DNA from: Ophiura sarsii
Taxonomy: Eukaryota; Echinodermata; Ophiuroidea; Amphilepidida; Ophiuridae
DNA length: 64,000 nt
Assembly (NCBI GenBank): GCA_035610835.1
Contig: CM069454.1
Span: 58,572,580-58,636,579, forward strand
Reading direction: 5' to 3'
A program made the position numbers and the translations under genes. Positions 46,882 to 56,874 of the stretch are shown here, piece after piece. Every line of letters starts with the position of its first letter. Positions within the stretch are counted from its first letter, which is position 1. The notes under the pieces were generated by a model that was not told the origin of the DNA, did no database searches, and worked only from the letters and a program-made list of their open reading frames with translations.

Positions 46882-48472
46882 ATCCCTGATAGAACGCGTT
46901 GACCTCAACTCATTCCTTACCTTAGAGAAAAGCAAATTTTATACAATTACCAATCTGGTTTTCGCCCTGGATTCTCTACGGAAACATGTCTCATACATCT
47001 GACCGATTACATAAGATCTCAACTTTCTGAAGGTAATTATGTGGGCATGCTGTTGCTAGATGTACAAAAGGCTTTTGACAGCGTTAACCATGATATTTTG
47101 TGTACCAAACTTGAGTTCATGGGAATCAACCCTGGTTGGTTTAAATCATATCTGTCAAACAGACAACAACTTGTCTCGGTTGATGGCATTTCATCTGATT
47201 TTCAGAAAATTACTTGTGGAGTTCCACAAGGTAGTTTACTGGGTCCCCTGCTGTACCTATGTTACAGTAACGATATGGTGTGCTCTGTTCGCAATAAGTT
47301 ATTATTGTACGCTGATGACAGTGTCATCCTTGTTTCGGACAAAGACCCCGGTGTTGTTTCCCAAGAACTCAGTAAAGATTTGGAATCTTGTAATCATTGG
47401 ATTATTGACAATCAACTGTCTCTACATGTTGGTAAGACTGAATGCATCTTGTTTGGTTCTCATGCTAATTTAAAACGTGCATCTGATTTTAACATCAATT
47501 ATAAAGGGAAAGTCATCCCCTCCCAAGATTGCATCAACTACCTTGGAGTAACAATTGATCAAACAGTCTCTGGAGACAAATTAGTGGACGATCTTGTCAA
47601 GAAAGTTGTTGGTCGTATCACATTTCTTTATAGACATTCTAGTTACCTTAACCAAACCTTGCGTAAAAATCTGAGTGCAGCTCTCATCCAATGTCACCTT
47701 GACTATTGCTGTTCCGCATGGTTTGCTGGTATCAATACCAGGGCCAGACACAAATTACAAGTCACCCAAAACAAAATAGTTCGCTTCATTTTGAAATTGT
47801 CTCCAAGGACTCACATTGATCAATTTAACCGTAACTTACTTAGACTCCTAAATACACAGGACCGTGCAAAACAGTTAAGACTTCACCACGTTTTTAGTAT
47901 CTTTAATGGCATTGGTGCTCCTTACCTTGCTCACAATTTCATAAGAACCACGAGTGCTCATTCCCACCGAACTAGGTCAAGCAATTTCAATTTTATTGTC
48001 CCTAGAGTTAAAGGAATTGCTTCCAAGTCATTTTACTACAATGCCATCTTAGACTGGAACGCCCTGCCACCACATATCCAGACCATACGCAGGAAGATGG
48101 AATTTAAAAAGGCTGTGAAAAAACACCTGGCTGATTGCGCTCTGAAGCAGGAATCTGCTGATTTTATACGTCAGTGACGTGTGTAGGCTTATTGTCCAAT
48201 GTGTCCATTGTCATTTTGTTTATGTTACTCCACGTCCATGGCCCTCTTGTTGTGTTGTTTTGGGACCCCATTGGAAATAAGCCTGCACATGTAGCTGGCT
48301 TTTATGGGCTATCCTGGCCTTGCAACTTTTGGTGTTGTGATGTTTGCCGTTCCAGTTTGGGATGGCATTGTGATATGCGTTATTTATTGAATGTGATTAT
48401 AATTTTATACTCGTGTGATTTGTTATTTGTATTTGTTGTGATGCCAAATAAAAACTAAACTAAACTAAACTA
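46882..48472 (+). mobile_element. 5'-truncated CR1/Jockey-like LINE
   Basis: Sequence starting IERV-D and, after a frame change, IPYLREKQILYNYQSGFRPG leads into an open RT frame. The short 3' UTR ends in repeated AACTAAACTAAACTAAAC, a microsatellite-type LINE terminus. The upstream half of the element (ORF1, endonuclease, N-terminal RT) is absent. Confidence 0.85.
46912..48177 (+). pseudogene. Reverse-transcriptase C-terminal open frame of the LINE
   Basis: 421 uninterrupted codons to a TGA. Visible RT motifs: QSGFRPGFSTETCL; LLDVQKAFDSVNHDIL with the catalytic Asp at 47059-47061; GVPQGSLLGPLLYL; and YADDS with the Asp pair at 47314-47319. A connection/thumb region follows (LDYCCSAWFAGI, WNALPPHIQTIRRKMEFKKA) to the usual C-terminus. 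There is no start codon context and the N-terminal part is lost, so it is not autonomous, but the intact frame implies a fairly recent insertion. Confidence 0.88.
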
Positions 48473-48630
48473 CTCATCGGAGTTATCCCAAACAGATCTC
48501 TTGATGAGTAATGTTACAATATGTCACAAACTCATGGTAACTATAAGGATTTTTGTTAGAAAAAAATATGGATTGAATCCTAAAATTGTTTTGCATCTGC
48601 GAAAATCAAATGTTGATGCATCTGCCATTT

Positions 48631-48785
48631 GTACGTCGTCGTCGTCGTCGTCGTTATATGAATCGTGGCTGATTCTTTGTGACCCTATTGATGATGGAGC
48701 GCCATCGTTGTCTATTTTGTGACATGCGATGTGCAGAGATAAGAGATAAACCTGTTGCTTCCTAAATGCCATCAGTACAGCGGAG
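48631..48785 (-). mobile_element. LINE 3' end, same family as 45.1-45.8 kb, inverted
   Basis: The minus strand reads CTGATGGCATTTAGGAAGCA, AGGTTTATCTCTTATCTCTG, ACAACGATGGCGCTCCATCA and ends with a CGACGACGACGACG tail. It is severely 5'-truncated (~155 bp) and uninterrupted where the other copy has the SINE. Confidence 0.85.
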
Positions 48786-48912
48786 AATTTGATAAATTAA
48801 CATCATAACATCCTAAACATAATTATAAACAAATCTCCGTTGCACAATCCGCAATTATTTATAGTTTTAAGAAGTTATTACGCCTTCGTTCTTACGATCA
48901 CCATATGCTATA

Positions 48913-50061
48913 TGGGTCATTCCATCAGGTTGGGATACACAGTGTGACATAATACTAACAAGTTATAAGTGCTTGAAAAAAGAAATATTTACTATCACAG
49001 CATTCTAACCTAACATAAATTGTTAAGAATCATAAACATTTTAAGCATTTTATAATTTGGTAAGCCATACTGCTGTTTGTACGCTACCAGATTTTTTAAG
49101 TGTGTGAATTACCATTGACTTTTTCGGATGTAACATTGACACCGTACCAATGTTACGTCCATCTCAAAATTTCACTTGTAAAGTACTTAAACATACAAAT
49201 CTTATATGTATCATCGAGACACGATGTTGTTCACTATTTCAGCAAGTTTCAACTTGGTAGATACTTTAAAACATGCTTTGAACTCAGGTTTTGTAGTTTA
49301 TCCTAGTGTGGACGTAACATTTACACCACATGTTCAGAGTGCCATAATCTAGAAAAGTAGCTTTACAGGCCAATCTTGCTATGTTTCTTGTATTTGGGAC
49401 ATCAAGATAGTTGACACAGGCGTCCTTCAGCACTTTATACTGGGTGTACCTAGCAGCTGCAACAGAAAGTGTTTCAAAGTTGTGTGGACGTAACAGTTTA
49501 CACCATGTCCAAAATTACCTCATTGTGGCACCAGAATGATAAAAATGTAATTATTTGTTCAACATTCTTGTACTCATTTATAAGATGGTGCCAGAAGCTA
49601 GCAGTTGCAACATTTGTTTATTCATTTTAAGGTGAATTAAATACACTACATGCACAGATTAGAATGTGTCAAATGTTTACACCATTGTTACGTCCACACA
49701 GGTCATTTTTTGATAAGCTAAAACAATCGTTTAATGGTGAAATATAGCTGAAAAGAATAATTCTAATGAAAGGTTGGTCTATTTTGTGAACTAAAAAATG
49801 TAATTCAATGATTATTTTCCATTGTTCTTCATGTCACACTTTTTCCAGATTATTTTCCTCATTTTAGTACCTATTTTACACCGTACCTGAGAAACGAAAG
49901 TATTTTATGCATCATATTTGGTATCGTTTTAAAGGTTTATCTGAATTCTGGAAGTTAGAACTAAATTTAATAGAATAAATGTTATTGTTTTATTGAAAAC
50001 CTAAATCTTGCCTCATGCTTCACTAAAATATGACTGTATCCCAACCTGGTGGAATGACCCA
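48913..50061. mobile_element. 1.15-kb TA-flanked element with ~29-bp inverted ends
   Basis: It starts TGGGTCATTCCATCAGGTTG (continuing GGATACA) and ends in the near-complement; TA flanks both sides. The interior repeats ACGTAACATTTACACC-type words in both orientations (near 49127, 49310, 49488, 49680). No transposase frame; non-autonomous Tc1/mariner-type by target. Confidence 0.78.
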
Positions 50062-50850
50062 TACATGTACATGGGCTGTTGTGCATTATTATGTTTAATT
50101 CTGTCAATCACAAGACATTCTCAAAGGCCATATATATAATTCACGATTACATAACATGGGTAGAATAAATTCAAGACATCCAGCTCGGGAGAGGATGGGT
50201 TCAATAATAGAGTATTATTATAGGTTTAAGTTTTCATAATAGTATCCTATCATTGACGGTATTAATGATGGACAGGTGTTGACGAGGTTTCCTGGCAAAT
50301 ACCTGCTCCTCTGATGTTTCGAATCTGGCTGGTTCTTTTTTCTTATAAAATGAATTCCTGTCTGGCAAACGATTTTTAAGTCATCCAGACAATCTAGCTG
50401 GCAAAATTGGCATCAATTGAGAGGTAATGATATCAAATTTGTGTTTTATGGATTTTATGGATTATATATTTAATGTTTAGAACAGAAAATTCGATGAATT
50501 TAGCTGAAATATAAATTTATAAATAAATTATCCTAGCTGGTTGATATGTCTAAACACTCGTTCCCCTAGCTTTCAAAATTCTTCACGGAATTTGGCTTCT
50601 GGCTGCCAAAGGAGTATTTTGACCGGCCCTAGCTGGGAAATGTAGTTAATACCGCGCATTCTAGCTAGCTCTGAGGAGCAGCTAATGTTATGTATTACTA
50701 CATCCTGAACTTCTCGTCGGGTGCCCTGGACGGTGGAATGGTATAGTATCAAGACATGACGCCAACACAAAGATTTATTGTGCAGTCCAGCATGCTTTAT
50801 ATCGCTATATTTCAAACAGGGACTACCCTCCAAAAATACACAACAAAAAT
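50062..50850. other. No gene recognised
   Basis: Short chance frames only; no element boundary identified. Confidence 0.4.
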
Positions 50851-50903
50851 AAAAAACAAAAACAAAAACAAAAACAAAAACAAAAACAAAAACAAAAACA
50901 AAA
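50851..50903. repeat. (AAAAAC)n microsatellite
   Basis: About eight copies of AAAAAC, followed by a C-run and A-run. The Lys/Asn and Phe/Val open frames on the two strands are artefacts of it. Confidence 0.92.
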
Positions 50904-51399
50904 CAATACAATACAAACAAACCCCCCCCCCCAAAAAAAACCACAAAAAAACTAAAACGAAACAAGATACCAGAATTGGACAGATTATTCCGCTATGTTC
51001 ACCAACCAACATACTGTCGATTCAACAGCGCTTTAAGCATCTGAACCTGTTGTTTCATCCTATGTGTCAACCTTTTCCAATGTGTCTACACATGTACATG
51101 TATAACAAGGTCCTATACAAGTAATGCTATTGAATAGGCTTTTTCAAACTCACACATTGATCAATCATGTTAAAATCTGAAATAGACCTACACTGACCTA
51201 ACAGAAACAGTTCCAGACAAGGAACTTTAATGATACTAGTAAGTTTCCATGGCATTTTTTGAAATCAGCTATTGAATGAATAAGCTATCATAATAGCACC
51301 TGATCTGGAGCTTTTGGGTTAACTCCCAAGGCATGTTTTATGGAAATGAAACTATCAGGGGAGAAAAATCGGTCAAATATGGTAGAAAGTCCGGTCACG

Positions 51400-51473
51400 C
51401 AGGCACCGGGAATCGATCCCGGGTCGACTGCGTGCCAGTCCGGCCTCTATTTAATTGAGTCACGGAGCTAGCT
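51400..51473 (-). repeat. tRNA-like sequence, probable SINE head
   Basis: The minus strand has GCTAGCTCCGTGACTCAATT (A-box-like) and CGGGATCGATTCCCGG (T-arm with B-box) at the spacing of a tRNA. The anticodon arm is irregular and the ends do not pair as an acceptor stem, so a tRNA-derived SINE or pseudo-tRNA is more likely than a functional gene. Confidence 0.55.
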
Positions 51474-52957
51474 TGAAAAACCTTAAAGTTTCCTACGCAT
51501 ATGATCGCGCGCTACCAGCATGACCAGCACCTGTGGAGTTTTGTAGTGGTGAGGTAGGTTATGGGTTGGGGTGTGTGTGTATTTTTGGCATGCCAGTTCC
51601 TTATTTCCAAGCTAGTTTCCAAGAAATTGCTAATAGAAAATACCATCCTGTGCCATGTGGATGGATACATACACTCTGTGATTAATTATATCTGTTAGTG
51701 TTACAGATGTTCCAACCGCGATACGTCTTCCAAAATTGATTTTGACAGTGACATTGTTTCCATGTTGAGCGCAGAGCATGTTGAGGTAGGTATACCCGGA
51801 TATTTCATGATGAGGCATCCGGATGTAACATTACCGACAAACGTCAGCAGTGACATGACACGACAAGAGGTTTCAATTTATTACTAATCTATGATAATTG
51901 GCTATCAATAGCACCTGTAGGGATGTACAATTCTTTATCTACTTCGAAAGGTAATGCATAAGAATTGATCAAATAGTTCCAGAGGACCAAAACAGGTGTT
52001 CGGCATCTTATCAAATTGTTATTCATAAATTCGAAGCAGGAAGGTGATATTACAGCTCGCTGGATTCGCCGATTTTATAAAGGCGGAAATTTGTTGTTGT
52101 TTGATTAATAAATCTAACAAAATGTGTTATTTTTATGATAAAAGATAAAAAATAACCAATAGGCTAAACTAAATGAGAATGAGAATAAAAATATAGTTCA
52201 TAGATGTTTTGCTATATATACGTTGGTCTCATAATGTATAGGCTGTACCATATTCATGTCGTTGTGTACACGACTTCAACTCAACGGGCTTCTATAATGA
52301 TATTCCTGGACAAATGCGCGCGTAGTATGCGAAAAATTGCCATTTTTATACGAAATTGACCAACAAGCCGCGCTGGGCAAGGGTAAAATTGTCAATTAGA
52401 TGGGAATTAAGTTAATCCCTTATGTATTCCCCGAATACACAATACATGTGAATCGTGAAATAGGCGCAATTCCCCCAAAGGTCAAAGTTGGGTGGGGGGG
52501 GGGGGGGGGGGGGGGGGGGGCGTGTAATACCTTTATCGACATAAAAATGCAAGAACAGTTAACATGCTTAACACCTTCATTTCCATATTTTAATCCATGA
52601 GCGATGAGTGACAATTATGGGGCGTGTAGCTTAACACGTAATTCCGGATTTGATATTTCCTAATCGGCGCGTTTAAACAAGTTCATTATTAGCTTTGACT
52701 GAAGTCCAACATGGCTCCATTGATAATCCACTTGTCGAACTGAGTTATGTGGGTATACATGTGGGTGATATCTTGTCACTGTTTTAATAAGGCGGGTATT
52801 TTGGTATTAGCCATCTGAGTAGCGTTCTTAGTCACTATGCATGCTATGTAAGGTATAATTATTGTACTAATGTATGTCGTTTAGTTAAGTTATCATAATA
52901 TCTGCTTGTAACGTTTGACCAAAATTGCTTTTTGTTAATTTTATGCTAAGGAGTGAG
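51474..52957. other. No gene recognised; G27 run inside
   Basis: A run of 27 G lies at 52494-52520. Frames encoding Gly or Pro strings across it are artefacts. Nothing else is supportable. Confidence 0.45.
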
Positions 52958-53340
52958 CCCGGGGGGGGGGGGGGGGGCACTGACATTGGAAAAGGGTATA
53001 GGTATGTGCCGCGCTGAAGACCCCCTTTTCACCCTCTGCTGCTAGCTCTAATGACCCCCTTTTGAGCCTGCATCAGTTCTTAAGACCCCAATTTTGTTGA
53101 AAATTCAAAAATCGCGAAATTTTGCGTTCCAAAGCCCCAATTCTTCGAACATTTTGCGTTCTAAAACCAAAAACAAATCGAAAATGTGCGTTCTTGCTAA
53201 TCAAAATTGAACTATAGGCCAGTTCTTAAGACCTACTTTTTTGAAAAAATCAGTTCACAAGACCCTATTTTTCGTCTAAAAATCCACTCAGTTCAGTTCT
53301 GTAGCCCCCCTTTTTGAGACCCTGTGCGGCACCCCCTACC
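52958..53340 (+). mobile_element. Partial CCCGGGGG-ended element
   Basis: It begins CCCGGGGG with a long G-run, then GTATGTGCCGCGCTGAAGAC. The interior has degenerate repeats of AAGACCCCCTTTT and AAATTTTGCGTTC. The matching right terminus was not found, so it is truncated or joined to the next repeat. Confidence 0.5.
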
Positions 53341-53361
53341 CCCCAAAAAGTTGAGTGGTCC

Positions 53362-53560
53362 AAAAATTTCGCACGGTCACAAAATTTCGCACGGTCACAA
53401 AATTTCGCACGGTCACAAAATTACGCAAGATCACAAATTTCGCACGGTCACAAAATTTCGCACGGGCACAAAATTTCGCACGGTCACAAAATTTCGCAGT
53501 ACAAAAAACACAACAGTCAACAATTTGTTGACTGTTGTGCTTTTTGTACTGCGAAATTTT
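53362..53560. repeat. 18-bp tandem repeat ending in a 73-bp hairpin
   Basis: About seven copies of AAAATTTCGCACGGTCAC (53362-53487) run into a hairpin at 53488-53560 with exact-looking 36-base arms (AAAATTTCGCAGTACAAAAA then CACAACAGTCAACAA) around one T. The hairpin's left arm begins with the tandem unit's own sequence. Confidence 0.85.
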
Positions 53561-53710
53561 CTTTCTTTCTTTCTTTCCCTTTCTTCTTTTCTTTCTTTCC
53601 CCTTTTTTTCCTCCTTTTCCTTTTTCTTTTTCCTCCCTTTTTCCTTTCTCTCTCTCTTTTCTTTCCCTTTCCCCCTTCTTTTCCTCTTTTCCCTTCCCCC
53701 CATTTTTCCT
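53561..53710. repeat. ~150-base polypyrimidine tract
   Basis: Nearly pure C/T (CTTTCTTTCTTTCCC...). The minus-strand frame encodes Lys/Arg/Glu/Gly strings and is an artefact. Such tracts can form triplex DNA. Confidence 0.9.
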
Positions 53711-53971
53711 GGTGGGTAGGTTTGAATTTCCTGCTGAGCACCTTTCAGGGGGGGGGGGGGGGGGACACTGTGCCCCCTGGCCCCCGGCTGTTACGCCACT
53801 GCACCCCCTAAAATTTAACCTTCACAATATATACCATCATTTTTGAAAAGAGTCATTATTTTTTGTTTGTGTGTCTTTGACAATTGTACAGGGTAGCCAG
53901 TAAACATATCCACATTTTAAGTCACCGCGTCCAAATTGTGTTAAAGAGAATAATTGTACAAATACAGATGT

Positions 53972-54180
53972 TAGTACGGATGGGTTCGAACCCATGCGGA
54001 CATACGTAAAAGTTCCACCGAAAGTGTATCTTTTTACAGAAAAAGTGAAAAATTAACATATTTTTAAATTTATTTTGAAATGTTTGTAAATTTAGTTTCG
54101 AAAATCGTTTAAAATTCTCCAACATTTACACGGAAAATTAACTGCGTGTTCCGTTTCCTCATAAACAATTGTAATCATCT
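53972..54180 (-). pseudogene. Truncated tRNA-Leu with its 3' flank
   Basis: The minus strand keeps the variable arm (ACGTATGTCC) and T-arm to CCGTACT, one base short beside the T-loop; the 5' half of the tRNA is replaced by unrelated sequence at ~54007. Beyond it, TATGAGGAAACGGA and CAGTTAATTTTCG match the 3' flank of the 44-kb tRNA copy in inverse. Confidence 0.75.
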
Positions 54181-54495
54181 GGTTCAATACAGCCATTTTA
54201 TGGCAAAATGATGTATCTTATATGTACTTTCCTAATGATATACTTCCTTTTAACATGGATTGTGTTAACTTGGTTCAATAATCCTCACTTAGGAAAAGGT
54301 TGCAACTTTTAAAGACAATAAAAGTAATATACTGCCTTTTACCACTACATGATTTATGGAGAAAAAAGCTAACTTTGATCATATTAAAAGGAAGCATACT
54401 GATAGAAAACTACATATATAAAGATACATTCTTTTGCCATAAAAGGGCTGAATAGTAACATGTCATCTGAAATAAGTAAAAATATGTCAAACGGA

Positions 54496-54582
54496 TAGTA
54501 CGGATGGGGTTCGAACCCATGCGGACATACGTCCATTGGAACTTAAGTCCAACGCCTGTTAAAACCACTCGGCCACCGTACT
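54496..54582 (-). tRNA. tRNA-Leu(UAA) variant with a 4-base D-loop insertion
   Basis: Anticodon loop, variable arm, T-arm and acceptor stem equal the 83-base copies. The D-region reads GAGTGGTTTTAACAGGCG instead of GAGTGGTTAAGGCG, making it 87 bases. The insertion disrupts the A-box and D-loop, so it is probably a pseudogene. Confidence 0.7.
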
Positions 54583-54615
54583 TGGATGTGATTTTTCATT
54601 ATTTTATCATAATAT

Positions 54616-55087
54616 TAGTCCTTGCTACCAAAATCTATGATTTTGGTACTTACTCAAGGCATAGTGTTGAAAGGAACCAATTTAATAACCTAACCATTTT
54701 CTTGACCAGACTTATTGCATAGTCTATTAAGGAAATTGGGTCTCCTGGTGAAGTCAATAATTTCTTGTTCTATTCATTCATTTATTAAGTTTATTGATTC
54801 TTTTGTCATGTTTGTATGCTGGGCATGCATGGATTAACATAGGCCTAATCCCAACTTATCTTTTCTGGCATTTCTGGAGCAATCAATAACTTCTTTTCAT
54901 AAACATCAACATGATGCCTTCAAGATGAGTATGGATGCTGATTATGCAATCTGCACAGATTAGTTTTTTACAAGCATGGACTTATGTTATAGACTGATTA
55001 AGTCTGTGTTTCAAGAGATGGTTAGCTTCCACCTTACACACTTGCCTGAATAAGTACCAAAATCCTAGATTTTGGTACCAAGGACTA
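54616..55087. mobile_element. 472-bp element with 9-bp target duplication
   Basis: Inverted ends of ~44 bp start TAGTCCTTGCTACCAAAATC and contain the sub-palindrome CAAAATCTAGATTTTG. TCATAATAT is present exactly on both sides (54607-54615 and 55088-55096). A 9-bp duplication suggests a Mutator-like source. No open frame. Confidence 0.87.
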
Positions 55088-55168
55088 TCATAATATAGGG
55101 ATTTGATTTTTAATCTATTTATTTTCATTCAGATATAAGAAGAGTGGACATAAAATCATCAGCAAAGT

Positions 55169-55264
55169 CTTGCTAGACGTCCCGTAACTCATGTGCGCAT
55201 GCTCAACCCAATTAAAATGCGTAGTAGTTGTCCACGGTTTATTCCGTACGGGACGTCTGGCAAG
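55169..55264 (+). mobile_element. ~96-bp palindrome-ended element near tRNA-Leu, copy 3
   Basis: CTTGCTAGACGTCCCGTAAC to GGGACGTCTGGCAAG, with the same centre (TGCGCATGCTCAACCCAATT) and the conserved ATATAGCC after the right end. Confidence 0.85.
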
Positions 55265-55306
55265 ATATAGCCAAATCATCCTTAGATGGGGCAACAATGG
55301 CTATAT

Positions 55307-55399
55307 CTTGCTAGACGTCCCGTACGGAGTAAACCGTGTACTACTACTGCCAATTTTAATTGTTATAAGCAAGCGCACATCTGTTAGGCGTCTAGCAAG
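55307..55399 (-). mobile_element. ~93-bp palindrome-ended element, copy 4, inverted
   Basis: The plus strand shows GGCTATATCTTGCTAGACGT at the start and GGCGTCTAGCAAG at the end, so it faces copy 3 across 42 bases. The distal end has lost part of its palindrome. Confidence 0.8.
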
Positions 55400-55667
55400 A
55401 AATGTATTAATAAAAAAGTTGATATTTTTTTAGTTGTTATTCCAAATGGCGAAGGAAAATGACACTCCCTAAAATTTGAGATATTTTGTTCATCTTTTTA
55501 AAGAACCATCTGCTTTGAAAAGTATTATTATTTTTATAAGTTGGTAAAATTTGAACATTGTAAACAAAACCAAATCACATTTTTGAGTCGCCATCCCCAG
55601 ATAGTTATTATATTCTAATATTAAAATACCCAGAAAAATGGGTTGAAGAAAAAGAGTGCAAAAATAT

Positions 55668-55750
55668 TAGTACGGATGGGGTTCGAACCCATGCGGACAT
55701 ACGTCCATTGGAACTTAAGTCCAACGCCTTAACCACTCGGCCACCGTACT
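55668..55750 (-). tRNA. tRNA-Leu(UAA)
   Basis: 83 bases with mature sequence identical to the copies at 34207 and 44062; UAA anticodon, intact A-box, B-box and all stems. The upstream flank (plus strand 55751-55830) is the inverse of 43990-44061, then continues into the block shared with 36.3-36.8 kb. Confidence 0.94.
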
Positions 55751-55794
55751 TGGATGTGTATTGTAACATCACAATCAGTATAAAATGTGAGATC

Positions 55795-56850
55795 AATATT
55801 ATTGTTGGGTTACTGTATAATAATACGTCAAAACTTGATCAAGCTGTTTTGAAATATATATAGTTTAAGTTGAAAAGAAATGTATTACATATTATACATA
55901 CGGTATGAGTTTATAAAACATTTTGAACATACTGTTTGAAGTACACGTAGCGCCTAGTGGGCGGGGAGGGAGGCAAGAAACGCGCGAACATTTTTGCTTT
56001 AATGTCAAAATTATGAATCAATTTTAAATAAACTTTAGGTGATTTGACCTTAAAAGTCAACATTTTCCATTGTTATGGGACAAAATGGAGTGAGGCATTA
56101 CCCCCGCCCCGCGGTGCCGCCATTGAATTTGGGTGTTTAGTACCGGGGTTTTGTAAATGTTGTCGATCCAATACGGTATGTACGAGGGGGTATCAAAAAG
56201 TTCTTGAAATCACCCAGAAATGAAGAAGTCAGAAACTTTTTTTTGTTATGTGACCCTTCAGACATCTTTAAAAAGTCACTGTGCAAAGTCACACATTTCT
56301 CCCACTATTTATGACCTGTCCACAGACCGCCATTGTAGAGCTCCTGAGATTGACCGCCATTGATTGATCCTCAGATTGCCTCAGATTGCGTTATTTCCAA
56401 AACAGCGATAAATAGTTTAAAGTGTTGACAGAAAGGGGTCAAAGGTCATTACAAAAAAGCTTGGTGACAATAATCTTATGGGTAACATGGGGTGTACACA
56501 GGTTGACCTCTAATGACCCTTCATGACATTTGACCCCCTTTCTGTCAACACTTTAAACACTTTAAACTGTTTATTGCTGTTTTGGGAATAACGCAATATG
56601 ATGATCAATCAACGGCAGTCAATCTAAGGAGATTTACAATGGCGGTCTGTGGACAGGTAATAAATAGTGGGAGAGATGTGTGACTTTGCACAGTGACTTT
56701 TTAAAGACGTGTAAAGGGTCGAATAACAATAACAAGTTTCTGGCTCCTTCACTTCTGGGTGATTTCAAGAACTTTTTGATGTGATCAGAATGGTCAATGG
56801 GCAGGATTAATGTCAGTTGAGGAAGACTTACGAAACAGAATGGAGTCAAT
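55795..56850 (-). repeat. Dispersed repeat block, inverted partner of 36.3-36.8 kb, with a nested element
   Basis: Landmarks GTCAAAACTTGATCAAGCTG, TTTATAAAACATTTTGAACA, ACCGCGGGGCGG-type centre, AGTACCGGGGTTTTG, GAATGGTCAATGGGCAGGAT and GAAGACTTACGAAACAGAAT are the reverse complement of the 36-kb block. The element at 56183-56783 interrupts it. Confidence 0.8.
56183..56783. mobile_element. ~600-bp mariner-like foldback element inserted in the block
   Basis: It starts CGAGGGGGTATCAAAAAGTT after TA and ends AAGAACTTTTTGATGTG. Arms continue inward (GGTCATTACAAAA, CCTGTCCACAGACCGCCATT and inverses; TGACCCCTTTCTGTCAACAC). Same ends as 8569-9161. The 36-kb block reads through the insertion point. 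Confidence 0.8.
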
Positions 56851-56874
56851 GAACAGGAGGAATAATGTAGCCGA

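Noticed and set aside
53431..53741. Lys/Arg/Glu-rich minus-strand frames
   Set aside because: They translate a polypyrimidine tract and an 18-bp tandem repeat.
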